Of a DNA stretch of 41,930 bases, positions 16,817 through 24,742 are shown one piece after another. Every line of letters begins with the position of its first letter. Position 1 is the stretch's first letter. Origin of the DNA: CAYRDC01 sp964422925 (GTDB lineage: Bacteria; Bacteroidota; Bacteroidia; Chitinophagales; S012-47); NCBI GenBank assembly GCA_964422925.1, contig CAYRDC010000021.1, positions 1 through 41,930 on the forward strand, written 5' to 3'. A program made the position numbers and the translations under genes. The notes beneath the pieces were generated by a model, which saw only the letters and a program-made list of their open reading frames with translations, did no database searches and was not told where the DNA came from.

Positions 16817-16900
16817 GCCCAGGTGGTGGAACTGGTAGACACGCTACTTTGAGGGGGTAGTGGCCGCAAGGCCGTGCAGGTTCGACTCCTGTCCTGGGCA
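16817..16900 (+). tRNA. tRNA-Leu (anticodon GAG)
   Basis: An 84-base class II tRNA. The acceptor stem GCCCAGG pairs with CCTGGGC. The D loop has GGTAGACAC. The anticodon stem CTACT/GGTAG encloses TTGAGGG, giving GAG. A long variable arm GGCCGCAAGGCC and T loop GGTTCGACTCC follow. The discriminator is A. CCA is not encoded. Confidence 0.97.
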
Positions 16901-16909
16901 CTATAGGTT

Positions 16910-16933
16910 ACCCGTGGCTGTTCCGGGTTTTTT
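16910..16933 (+). terminator. Terminator after tRNA-Leu(GAG)
   Basis: ACCCG (16910-16914) pairs with CGGGT (16924-16928) and is followed by six T residues (16928-16933). It ends the tRNA transcript just before the convergent acetyltransferase gene. The stem is short. Confidence 0.6.
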
Positions 16934-16945
16934 ATATTGGGAAAC

Positions 16946-17506
16946 CTAAATACTTACCCCCGGCCATTTCTTTTTCAGTATGCTGTAAATCACTACATCT
17001 GTGTAGCCGGTTTCAAGTGCCTGCATTTCCCGGGCTATCCCTTCCATGGTGAATCCCAGGCGGACCGGGATGGCGCGGCTCCGGAAATTCCGCGTGGCGC
17101 ACCGGATTTCAGTCCGGTTCATACCCAGCTCATACAAAGCGTAATCCACCATGACTTTGCAGGCACGGGTCATGATGCCGTACCCCTGGTATTGCCGGCC
17201 CAGCCAGTAGCCGATCGTGCACCGCTTGTTTTTTGAATCGATGACTGAAAAGCCAATGATACCCGCGGCCTTGCCGCTGTAAACAATAACCACTGAAAAC
17301 GGATTTCCCTCTTGCCAGTTGTTATAACATTGTTTGAGAAAGGAAACGGTATCAGCCGGTTTCTTTACAGAATTCACCCACGGAAGCCAGGGTTCCAGGT
17401 ATTTTCTTCCCGAATCGATTAATTGGAAAATCTCCCGGGCAAACCGCGCTTCCTGCAGGAAAAGCAGCAATTCATCATCAACCTGAATTTCAAATTTCGG
17501 GGCCAA
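16946..17506 (-). CDS. GNAT acetyltransferase, RimJ/RimL-type
   Basis: This 186-residue protein has the GNAT fold of the ribosomal-protein acetyltransferase subgroup. The N-terminal part carries LQEARFAREIFQLIDSGR and EPWLPWVNS. The core has FSVVIVYSGKAAGIIGFSVI and IGYWLGRQYQGYGIMTRACK, the latter being the acetyl-CoA pyrophosphate-binding loop (Q-x-x-G-x-G/A). It ends with RLGFTMEGIAREM. Members acetylate N-terminal amines of ribosomal proteins or small molecules; the target here is unknown. It lies 23 bases after the small membrane protein gene and may share its transcript. Confidence 0.92.
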   Translation of the reverse strand: MAPKFEIQVDDELLLFLQEARFAREIFQLIDSGRKYLEPWLPWVNSVKKPADTVSFLKQCYNNWQEGNPFSVVIVYSGKAAGIIGFSVIDSKNKRCTIGYWLGRQYQGYGIMTRACKVMVDYALYELGMNRTEIRCATRNFRSRAIPVRLGFTMEGIAREMQALETGYTDVVIYSILKKKWPGVSI

Positions 17507-17529
17507 AGGGGTATTTTTTTACTGATTAA

Positions 17530-18099
17530 TCAGGTTTCGGAAACCGGTTTGATCATCCAGGCTAATATCAATCCCACAAGGGTCCAGCCAATTATAAGAT
17601 CAGCCAGCATTACGAGGCTGTAATCCCATGGTTGATATAACCAAATGGAGTTCAGGGCACTGCTTCCTAACCATGCGAACACGCTGAAGGCGATTACAAA
17701 ACCAACTCGCTGAAAATACCTGGGCCAGGCACTTAGGGTTCGATTCAGAATATATGCTACGAGCAATACCATTAAAAAGTTAATAATGATCCCCCAGACA
17801 AATGGTAAAGGATTGTACGGATCTGCTCCTTCTTTCATTATGGAAATTGTCAATAAGGGACCGGCTTTGTGTTGTGCTACCCAGGCATTCATTGCTTCAC
17901 CACCGGATTCCGCTGGCATGGGTGGATAATAATAAACCCCGGTGGATGGAAGATTCACGGTTAGTTCTTTGATAACTTCCGTATCTCCCGGGTAACTGCT
18001 TAATGTAGACTCATGCAACATTACGACTGTCCAGGCTATGAATTGCCAGACAAACAATGCCACCATACCCAGCAGGGTGGCCAGGATTAGTTTTTTCAT
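17530..18099 (-). CDS. Conserved small membrane protein of unknown function
   Basis: This 189-residue protein has an N-terminal membrane segment (ILATLLGMVALFVWQFIAW). A periplasmic-facing stretch of about 80 residues follows, with TGVYYYPPMPAES. Three further hydrophobic segments come after it (WGIIINFLMVLLVAYIL, VGFVIAFSVFAWLG, LVMLADLIIGWTLVGLIL). I have seen this layout as an unnamed Bacteroidetes family but cannot give it a function. The start is the ATG before KKLILATLL; a longer in-frame reading would add some 60 residues with no membrane or signal character and overlap the preceding gene. It is followed by the acetyltransferase gene. Confidence 0.8.
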   Translation of the reverse strand: MKKLILATLLGMVALFVWQFIAWTVVMLHESTLSSYPGDTEVIKELTVNLPSTGVYYYPPMPAESGGEAMNAWVAQHKAGPLLTISIMKEGADPYNPLPFVWGIIINFLMVLLVAYILNRTLSAWPRYFQRVGFVIAFSVFAWLGSSALNSIWLYQPWDYSLVMLADLIIGWTLVGLILAWMIKPVSET

Positions 18100-18161
18100 T
18101 AGTATCAGGTTTTGGTGAAAGAGAGGTAAGATAAAGAATTTCGGGGTTTTGCCCCCTTTGC

Positions 18162-19157
18162 TCAGTAGGAAAGCCCGGTAACAGACAGTATCAAGCCTGA
18201 CTGGCCTATGATCAAGAGTTGGGTTGAATCTACAATCAGGCCCTGGTAAAAGTTGGTAGAAATCCCCGTGTTGACCGTTTGCCATGGTTGGTTCCCGGCC
18301 AGCCGGTAATGAAACCGGCCTTTACTGGCAGTGATGAGTGCTATGGTATCCTTCTGATCAATTGACCATAGAAATCCCGGCTTATCTAATTGGATATTCT
18401 TTTCGGGCAGAATAAGGCTTACCCCGCGTCCGCCATTCCAGGAAAATTTACCGCCAAAGCCGGCAACGTTTTGGTCCCCTGCTCTCAGGTCATGCAGCAG
18501 AAAACGGGTGCGTGGGCCCCATTTTTTCCATTTTCCCTGTTTTCGATGAAATATCTGTGTGCCAAAGGGACTGTATGTCGAGACATACAGGCCGGAAGGG
18601 GTTTCCTTCAGGCACCAGACAAACCGGCCGGGATATAACCGGCTCTTTTCCCAGTTTTGCCCGCCATCCGCAGAGTAGAAAATAAATCCACGCGGAATGG
18701 TACGCTTCCCGCGGGCTATCCGATTGGCCCCTCCGGCTATGAATATCGTGTCGTGGTGTTGAACGATGGTGTAAATTGCCCGGTGCCTTAACCCGGGAAT
18801 CCGGGTTGATTCCCATTGCCCTTTGCCGGGATAGTAGCGGAATATCCATCCATATTCCCCGCCAATGAGCACCATGCTGTCCCCGATGGTCAGCATGTTC
18901 AGCAAGTTGATGTCTTTCCCTGGAAAATCGTTTACGTGCTTAACCTTACCGGTGCCTTCCAGTTCAAGCAGCGCTCCGTTTTCCCCGCAGGCCAGGAAAT
19001 GGTTTTCATCGATCCGGACTATGTCGTACAATGAAGAATCCGGCCACACCGGTTCCTGGAGAATAGTTACCTGCTGCCCGCTGACACGGAAACAGCTCAG
19101 GGTCCAAAATAAGCCGGACAGGAGAGGGAAAATGGCCGATCGAACAATTCTATTCAT
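18162..19157 (-). CDS. Secreted BNR/Ycf48-like beta-propeller protein
   Basis: This 331-residue protein has a signal peptide (SAIFPLLSGLFWTLSCF, cut near VSGQ). The body contains several blades of the type LYDIVRIDENHFLACGENGA and FIFYSADGGQNWEKS, where the SxDGGxxW box is the hallmark of BNR (Asp-box) repeats. Further blades follow around VWCLKETPSGLYVSTYS and FYQGLIVDSTQLLIIGQSG. The protein resembles Ycf48-type photosystem-assembly-like and sialidase-type propellers, but no sialidase residues are recognisable. It is probably a periplasmic or surface binding protein. Its start overlaps the end of the M23 peptidase gene by 8 bases. Confidence 0.8.
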   Translation of the reverse strand: MNRIVRSAIFPLLSGLFWTLSCFRVSGQQVTILQEPVWPDSSLYDIVRIDENHFLACGENGALLELEGTGKVKHVNDFPGKDINLLNMLTIGDSMVLIGGEYGWIFRYYPGKGQWESTRIPGLRHRAIYTIVQHHDTIFIAGGANRIARGKRTIPRGFIFYSADGGQNWEKSRLYPGRFVWCLKETPSGLYVSTYSPFGTQIFHRKQGKWKKWGPRTRFLLHDLRAGDQNVAGFGGKFSWNGGRGVSLILPEKNIQLDKPGFLWSIDQKDTIALITASKGRFHYRLAGNQPWQTVNTGISTNFYQGLIVDSTQLLIIGQSGLILSVTGLSY

Positions 19158-20427
19158 GCAGGGTAACCTTTGTCATAGTTCCGGAAGGGAAGAAGGCGTT
19201 TTCTGTTAATTGGTTCAACCGGTTAAGTATTGAGTCGCATAATACGCGGAAATCATTGCGATAAGCCCCCGGCAGGGGTTTGGAAGGAGGCAGTTTTTCC
19301 CGGAACGGATCCACTTGCCGGCCGTTTTTCCAGAACCGGTAGCATACATGTGGGCCGGTGGCCAGTCCGGAACTGCCCACATAGCCAATCACATCGCCCT
19401 GTTTCACTTTGCTGCCCACATGAATACCGCTGGCAAAGCGGGACATATGTAGGTACTGGGTAGAATACACGGAATTATGCCGGATTTTGATATAGCGCCC
19501 GTTGCCGGAGGTGTATCCTTTTTTTATAACCACTCCGTCTCCGGTCGCCAGGATAGAGGTGCCGTAGGGAGCGGCAAAGTCAGTGCCCAGGTGGGCCTTT
19601 CTGCGGTGCAATATCGGGTGATAGCGGCTGGTGGAATACCGGGAGGTAATCCTGGAAAACTTTAATGGCGCTTTCAGGAATGCCTTGCGCATACTGTGCC
19701 CCGAAGTGTCGAAATAATCAGAAATGCTGTCTTTTTCAAACAGGATGGCGTAATAAGGCTCACCCATATGGATCATGCACGCGGCCAGCACCCGGCTGAC
19801 GCCCACTTTCTTGTCTCCGGCATATTGTTCCTCGTAAATGGCTTTGAAGGCATCGCCTTTTTGCAAATGGTAAAAATCAATGGTCCAGGCATAGATATCG
19901 GCCAGGTGTAAAGCCAGCAGGGGAGAAGCGCCCGCCTTTTCCATGCTTACCCACAGCGAATTTTCAATGGTTCCGGTTACTTCCCGGGTAATGGTCCGGA
20001 CAGGTTTCCGTCCCCGGTAGACCTTTACGGTATCCGGCTTTGAGAAATCATATACAACGTAGTTAACGGCATCGATTTCATAAACAAACCAGGCAGGGAT
20101 GCTGTCGGCCCGGGCTATCACGCAATACGGGGTCCCCATCCGGAAGCGCCTGACATTGAAAACCGTATCGGCCGCCTCGGCAATCTGTTGAATTTTTACA
20201 CTGCTTACGCCATACCGGCTGAGAATGGCCCCCAGGTAATCATTGGCCCCGATGGTGTCATCAAAATACAACAACCCCTCTCCGGCTATCCCGTAGCGGG
20301 GAGTGACTGACGTATCCACTGCCTTAGCCGGTGGCGCCACTGTATGGCTGGATGGTTCCTTGGGCCGGCAGGCTCCAAGCAGTATGAAAAAGGTGGCAGG
20401 AAACAGTATCCGGTTGATCCAACGCAT
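19150..20427 (-). CDS. M23 family peptidoglycan metallopeptidase lipoprotein (HxC variant)
   Basis: This 425-residue lipoprotein (lipobox ILLGAC, Cys near residue 19) has a central domain like the N-terminal regulatory region of Csd3/MepM-type peptidases. A C-terminal LytM/M23 domain follows. That domain shows HLGTDFAAP (H-x-x-x-D zinc ligands) and TQYLHMSRF. The last motif reads GPHVCYRFW, where the canonical enzyme has GPHLHxE, so the second histidine is a cysteine. I recall similar H-x-C forms in other Bacteroidetes, so it is probably a subgroup trait and not damage. The expected role is to cut peptide cross-links in the cell wall. The start is the ATG before RWINRILFP; an upstream in-frame ATG would add a non-signal extension. 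It overlaps the BNR gene by 8 bases. Confidence 0.9.
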   Translation of the reverse strand: MRWINRILFPATFFILLGACRPKEPSSHTVAPPAKAVDTSVTPRYGIAGEGLLYFDDTIGANDYLGAILSRYGVSSVKIQQIAEAADTVFNVRRFRMGTPYCVIARADSIPAWFVYEIDAVNYVVYDFSKPDTVKVYRGRKPVRTITREVTGTIENSLWVSMEKAGASPLLALHLADIYAWTIDFYHLQKGDAFKAIYEEQYAGDKKVGVSRVLAACMIHMGEPYYAILFEKDSISDYFDTSGHSMRKAFLKAPLKFSRITSRYSTSRYHPILHRRKAHLGTDFAAPYGTSILATGDGVVIKKGYTSGNGRYIKIRHNSVYSTQYLHMSRFASGIHVGSKVKQGDVIGYVGSSGLATGPHVCYRFWKNGRQVDPFREKLPPSKPLPGAYRNDFRVLCDSILNRLNQLTENAFFPSGTMTKVTLHE

Positions 20428-20481
20428 AGGTGCAAAACGAATGAAAATCCCGGACATTATTATCACGGCCGGGAAAATGAC

Positions 20482-22170
20482 TTAATATTCCTGCGTTTTC
20501 AGCCAGTCATTGATGTACTCAGCCACCTTTGGAATAGTGTCAGGATGGAATGGCGATTCCAGGCCGGCCGCTTCGACCAATTCCAGGAAAGAACGGCTTC
20601 CGCCCAGCTTGCAAAGATTTACGTAATCGTTCCAGGCCTTTTGATGATCTTCCTGGTCCTTAATCCAGAACTGAAGCGCGCAAACACCGGCCAGGGTGTA
20701 GTCGAGGTAATAAAAGGGATTGTTGAAAATATGTGACTGCTTTTGCCAGAATCCACCGCGTTCCAGGAAGATATTGCCTTCATATTTCCGGAACGGAAGG
20801 TATTGCATTTCCAGTTGGCGCCATGTCTCATTCCGTTGGGCCGGGGTCATATCGGGATTCTCATAAACCAGGTGCTGGAAATGGTCAATGGCTACTCCGT
20901 AAGGAAGGAAATTAATGCTGGCAGCCAGATGGGTGAACAGGTATTTTTCGGTGTCATCTCCAAAAAACAAATGCATCCATGGATAGGTGAAATATTCCAT
21001 GCTCATGGAATGGATTTCACAGGCCTCGTACGTTGGGTAATAATATTCCGGCACCTCCATATTCCGGCTGGTATAAATCTGAAAAGCATGGCCGGCTTCA
21101 TGCGTGAAAACATCGATATCAGCTGAAGTGCCGTTAAAGTTGGAAAAAATGAAAGGAGCTTTGAAATTGGGCAGGTATTCGCAGTATCCGCCTTCTGCTT
21201 TATCTTTTTTGGAAACCAGGTCCATGAGCTCCCGGTCGGCCAGATAGCTGAAAAACTGTTCGGTTTCCGGAGACAGTTCGCTATACATTTTCCGGGCATA
21301 CCGGATAACGTCCCCGGGTGTTCTGTCCAGGCGGGCATTGCCGTCCGGGTAATAAATGGCCAGGTCATAGTATTGCAATTCACTGACATTCAGCTTTCTT
21401 GTCTGGCGTTCCCGGATTTCCAATGTGATGGGTACAATATAGGTTAAGATCATATCCCGGTACCTGGCTGCCATTTCAGGAGTAAAATCTGTTCGTCCCA
21501 GCCGGTCGTAAGCGTATAAGATATAATTATTATAACCCAGTTTTACGGCCATGGAATGCCTTAAATGAACAAGCCGGTCAAATAACTGTTCAATGTCCGG
21601 AGCATTTTTTTCAAAAAACCCAAAACGCGCCTGGAAAGCTTTCCTGCGTGTTTCCCGGTCCGGGGATATTTCATAAGGGAATAATCCACTGAGCTTATGT
21701 TCCCTTCCCATAAATTGAATGCGTGCCTGGGCCAGGGTTCGTGTGTATTGGCTGGCCAAACGGTTTTCCTCCTGCATTTCTTCAATAATGGAAGGGTCGA
21801 AAACGCGAATATTTTTTGTAGCCAGGCGGATTAGCTGCTCCCCATACCTGTTGCGGATCTCTTCCAGGAAGGGGCTGTCAAGCAAAGCCTTGTAATAAGA
21901 ATGTACCATCGATTCGTACAAAGGTTTTGCTTCATCATAAAAATCCTTTTCGTTCCGGTAAAAGGGATCTGCCGTATTGATGCTGTGGCGGATGGCCGCC
22001 AAAGCCATCATGCTTTCAAACTCATTCCGTAGCTCGTTGATATGATCGATATAGCTGAAGACTTCTTCAGGTCGTTGAGCATTACCCATTTTATTTACAC
22101 AGGATTCAAAATCTGCGCTAAAGGAAACCAAATCAGGACGTTTATAAGAGAAGACGGAGAAGGTCTGCAT
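20482..22170 (-). CDS. M3 family oligoendopeptidase
   Basis: This 562-residue cytoplasmic zinc peptidase cuts short peptides. The metal-binding HExxH motif is seen as FTHEAGHAFQIY. The third ligand lies in the downstream YEACEIHSMSMEYF stretch, as in M3/PepF enzymes. Helical N-terminal parts include EEMQEENRLASQYTR and FPYEISPDRETRRKAF, and the C-terminal third holds YLDYTLAGVCALQFW. Length is typical of the M3 oligoendopeptidase branch. It lies 54 bases upstream of the M23 gene on the same strand. An A/T-rich leader of about 100 bases precedes it, with a weak TTTT-N19-TAATTTTT promoter match (22247-22217). Confidence 0.93.
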   Translation of the reverse strand: MQTFSVFSYKRPDLVSFSADFESCVNKMGNAQRPEEVFSYIDHINELRNEFESMMALAAIRHSINTADPFYRNEKDFYDEAKPLYESMVHSYYKALLDSPFLEEIRNRYGEQLIRLATKNIRVFDPSIIEEMQEENRLASQYTRTLAQARIQFMGREHKLSGLFPYEISPDRETRRKAFQARFGFFEKNAPDIEQLFDRLVHLRHSMAVKLGYNNYILYAYDRLGRTDFTPEMAARYRDMILTYIVPITLEIRERQTRKLNVSELQYYDLAIYYPDGNARLDRTPGDVIRYARKMYSELSPETEQFFSYLADRELMDLVSKKDKAEGGYCEYLPNFKAPFIFSNFNGTSADIDVFTHEAGHAFQIYTSRNMEVPEYYYPTYEACEIHSMSMEYFTYPWMHLFFGDDTEKYLFTHLAASINFLPYGVAIDHFQHLVYENPDMTPAQRNETWRQLEMQYLPFRKYEGNIFLERGGFWQKQSHIFNNPFYYLDYTLAGVCALQFWIKDQEDHQKAWNDYVNLCKLGGSRSFLELVEAAGLESPFHPDTIPKVAEYINDWLKTQEY

Positions 22171-22216
22171 ACGAGGGGGGTTAATGATGTACGTCAGATT
22201 TTAGGGCGTAAAAATA

Positions 22217-22247
22217 AAAAATTATTTAAGCATTAATAAAATTAAAA
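22217..22247 (-). promoter_or_regulatory. Weak promoter match upstream of the M3 peptidase gene
   Basis: On the minus strand TTTT (22247-22244), 19 bases, then TAATTTTT (22224-22217). Each box has one mismatch to the Bacteroidetes consensus. The spacing is exact and the distance to the ATG at 22170 is reasonable, but the whole interval is A/T-rich, so chance is a real alternative. Confidence 0.3.
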
Positions 22248-22271
22248 TTGCACGATACGGAAGGCTGGTAA

Positions 22272-22490
22272 TTACAAATCCCAAACGGTCCTTCTCTTGT
22301 TGCGCATATAATTCCGTACGTTAAGCCAGAAGGCTACAAAAAGATAAAGGATGACCGGGGACCCAAAAGTAAAAAAGCTCAGGTAGATGAAATATAATCG
22401 GGTACGGTGTACGGGAATACCCATCCATTCCGCCAGGGTGGCACAGACCCCGAAGGCATTCCATTCAAGTATTTTTCTTAATCGCTTCAT
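22272..22490 (-). CDS. Short PspC-domain membrane protein
   Basis: This 72-residue protein consists of one PspC domain. The opening VCATLAEWMGIPVHRTRLYF matches the family's G(V)xxGLAxxxG(I/V)D-x-x-x-x-R pattern. A membrane segment follows (FIYLSFFTFGSPVILYLFVAFWL) and then a basic tail RNYMRNKRR. PspC proteins relate to envelope stress signalling in the phage-shock response; stand-alone short forms such as this are common in Bacteroidetes and their role there is unclear. It lies 24 bases after the DUF2851 gene, so it is probably the third gene of the pyrF unit. Confidence 0.9.
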   Translation of the reverse strand: MKRLRKILEWNAFGVCATLAEWMGIPVHRTRLYFIYLSFFTFGSPVILYLFVAFWLNVRNYMRNKRRTVWDL

Positions 22491-22514
22491 GGCGTTTGAG
22501 TTAGTTTAACGAAT

Positions 22515-23789
22515 TTACGAACTCTTCAGCAAATGATGACCAAAGGCACATTCAAGGCAACGGAATGAGTCGCAATAATATTTTTTCAGTTGCAAGAAGG
22601 CCTGGGTGTCGCTGGCATGCCGGGCAGCCAGGCCCAATTGAAGCCAGGTCTTGCTGATACGGTTGTTTTCCGCAGGCATGTTTTCCAGTATTGTAAAAAT
22701 TCTGTTAATAATTTCAGGGAGTTGCCGGTATTTGCCATAAGCAAACAAAACGGGCACCACTGCATTGATGATCAGTGTATGGATAAAACTTTTTCCGGGC
22801 CTGGCGCCATGCTGCACAGTGGCTTTCCCAAACCGGAAATGCGTTTTCCAGTATTCCGAAGGTGTAACCTGAAACCAGAGCTCCAGGTCAGGTACAGTTG
22901 TGCATTGCAATGCGCGGTCGAGCAAGTTACCGGATTGGCTGATGAACGCGGCCAGTTGAGCTATGCGCAGGGTAGGAAAGTTTTGTGGCCGGAGCCTGGC
23001 AAATTTCCATACGGAGGCATCAATGGGCTGCAAGCCATATTTATGACGCAAAAAAGCATACTCCTTTTTCAGCGCAGCCTCGTAATCGTCCTGTGGACGG
23101 CCTGCAAGCAATCCGCTTTGCCCGAATAGCAACGCTTCTATCTGCATCAGGTGGTCCCGGTGTTTTAACAATATTTTGACAGGCAGGGAACGGGCCAGCA
23201 GCTGGAACCCGGTATTGTTTACCGAGGTACCGTAGCGCATGGCCAGGTACTGGTAAAAGGTTTCCTCCCAGTCGTTGCCGCTTTTTTGGGTTGTTTCCAG
23301 GATTTCCTCCACGCGGTTTTCCAACCGCTCTGCCACCAGCCTTGACAACCAAAATGATGTGGTAATATCAGGCGGCAGGCTGAAAAGTCCTGCACAGGGG
23401 ACCGGGTAACGTGATAAAAGCAATTGCTCGTAGCGGCTGTACAGGTTCTCATCAAACCGGCCGGCCAGTTCCAGGACCGGCAAAACCCTGCCTCCATAGG
23501 TCACGGTTTCCCGGTCATGGTGCAGCACGACATGCAGGATCGTGTTTTCGTAGGCCGGGTCTTTGTGGTGCTTATGCCTGAACCAGTCGCCCGACTGGAT
23601 ATGGATTTCAATATTTCCGGCCAGTTTTAGGCCGTCCCGTTCGATCATGGCATTTAAAAAATCCGGACCGGCATCCCGGTTGAGCTGTCCGGGTTTCAGG
23701 ATACCAAGGGGTTTACCCGAGACATCTTTCAGAGATGTCCGGTCAAAATACTGATATTGCCACAGAAAATGTAAAAACGCTTCCTGCAT
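22515..23789 (-). CDS. DUF2851 family protein
   Basis: This 424-residue protein matches the DUF2851 family, found mainly in Bacteroidetes and of unknown function. The N-terminal segment is the most telling: LHFLWQYQYFDRTSL, LNRDAGPDFLNAMI, GNIEIHIQSGDWFRHKHHKD and ILHVVLHHD. Its His/Asp-rich order has the look of a metal-dependent nuclease-like core, though I cannot name the fold securely. The C-terminal half is helical, with many FxLARxLP-type stretches. There is no signal peptide. It follows pyrF with a single-base gap, so it is cotranscribed with pyrimidine synthesis. Confidence 0.92.
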   Translation of the reverse strand: MQEAFLHFLWQYQYFDRTSLKDVSGKPLGILKPGQLNRDAGPDFLNAMIERDGLKLAGNIEIHIQSGDWFRHKHHKDPAYENTILHVVLHHDRETVTYGGRVLPVLELAGRFDENLYSRYEQLLLSRYPVPCAGLFSLPPDITTSFWLSRLVAERLENRVEEILETTQKSGNDWEETFYQYLAMRYGTSVNNTGFQLLARSLPVKILLKHRDHLMQIEALLFGQSGLLAGRPQDDYEAALKKEYAFLRHKYGLQPIDASVWKFARLRPQNFPTLRIAQLAAFISQSGNLLDRALQCTTVPDLELWFQVTPSEYWKTHFRFGKATVQHGARPGKSFIHTLIINAVVPVLFAYGKYRQLPEIINRIFTILENMPAENNRISKTWLQLGLAARHASDTQAFLQLKKYYCDSFRCLECAFGHHLLKSS

Positions 23790-23790
23790 A

Positions 23791-24606
23791 TCAGATATCT
23801 GTAGCCGGCAGCAACCGGTCCATTAATTGCTGGTAATATTTGGCTTTTTCCCGGGCTGCCCGGTTGAAATCCTTTTTCCGTGAGGCATATAATATGGACC
23901 TGGAAACATTCACCAGTAAGCCGCAGAATGAGTTCATAGCCATCCGGGCCACTTCTTCCAGGCTGCCCCCCTGCGCGCCAATGCCCGGGATGAGCAGAAA
24001 ATGATCAGGAGCCAGTTCCCGTACCCGCGACAGATAACCTTGCTGCGTAGCCCCGGCTACTAACATCAGATTCTCCGGGCTGCCCCAGGCCAATGCGCGT
24101 TGGATGACCTTTTCAAACAGTAATCCGCTTTCGAGTGGTTTTAGCTGGAAATCCACGCTGCCAGGGTTGCTGGTCAGGGCCAGCAGAATCGCCCACTTAC
24201 CGGGATATTCAAGAAACGGCCTGACGGAATCTTCGCCCATATAAGGAGCTATCGTTATAGCATCTGCCCCGAGATATTCGAAAAAAGCCCGCGCATACTG
24301 GCGCGAGGTATTGCCGATATCCCCCCGTTTGGCATCGGCAATTATAAAATGATCCTTGCCAATGAATTTCATTGTTTCCTTCAGAACCTGCCAGCCTTCC
24401 GCGCCCATGGCTTCATAAAAAGCGGTGTTCGGCTTGTAGGCGATGCACAAATCGCGGGTCGCTTCAATGATTTCCCGGTTAAAGGCCAGAACAGCTTCAG
24501 GGCCTGACCCGAGATAAGGAGGGATTTTATTAGGATCCGGATCGAGCCCGATACAAAGAAAACTTCTTTTCGTCCGGATTTGATGGATCAGTTCCGCGCG
24601 GGTCAT
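23791..24606 (-). CDS. pyrF: Orotidine 5'-phosphate decarboxylase (type 2)
   Basis: This 271-residue enzyme makes UMP from OMP, the last step of de novo pyrimidine synthesis. It starts with FLCIGLDPDPNKIP and has the catalytic Asp/Lys motif DAKRGDIGNTSRQYA near residue 92, which differs in sequence context from the short type 1 enzymes. It also has LLIPGIGAQGG for phosphate binding. Length (about 270) fits the type 2 branch found in Bacteroidetes, mycobacteria and myxobacteria. The start is fixed by family alignment at MTRAELIHQIRTKRSF. A TAACTTTG promoter-like box lies directly before it. Confidence 0.96.
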   Translation of the reverse strand: MTRAELIHQIRTKRSFLCIGLDPDPNKIPPYLGSGPEAVLAFNREIIEATRDLCIAYKPNTAFYEAMGAEGWQVLKETMKFIGKDHFIIADAKRGDIGNTSRQYARAFFEYLGADAITIAPYMGEDSVRPFLEYPGKWAILLALTSNPGSVDFQLKPLESGLLFEKVIQRALAWGSPENLMLVAGATQQGYLSRVRELAPDHFLLIPGIGAQGGSLEEVARMAMNSFCGLLVNVSRSILYASRKKDFNRAAREKAKYYQQLMDRLLPATDI

Positions 24607-24610
24607 GCGT

Positions 24611-24618
24611 CAAAGTTA
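24611..24618 (-). promoter_or_regulatory. Candidate -7 element for pyrF
   Basis: On the minus strand TAACTTTG (24618-24611) is a full match to TAnnTTTG, but it ends only 4 bases before the pyrF ATG at 24606. If it is used, the pyrF message would be leaderless or nearly so. No -33 box is seen. Confidence 0.35.
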
Positions 24619-24637
24619 GCGAAGCTTTGCAAGATTA

Positions 24638-24645
24638 TAATTTTG
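24638..24645 (+). promoter_or_regulatory. Candidate -7 element for the plus-strand SDR gene
   Basis: TAATTTTG lies 97 bases before the ATG at 24743 and opposite the pyrF element, so the interval may hold divergent promoters. No TTTG stands at the 19-base spacing. Confidence 0.3.
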
Positions 24646-24742
24646 GTAACCCGGTCATGGCTCATTCACAGAAGGTAAAATACACAAATCTGAACTATTT
24701 CAAGCCGGATAGTCTTTTTTTGTAAAACCTAAAAGATAACTC

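Noticed and set aside
16708..16900. The two adjacent tRNA genes as an integration site for a mobile element
   Set aside because: No integrase, direct repeat of a tRNA 3' end or cargo genes lie next to them; ordinary genes flank both sides.
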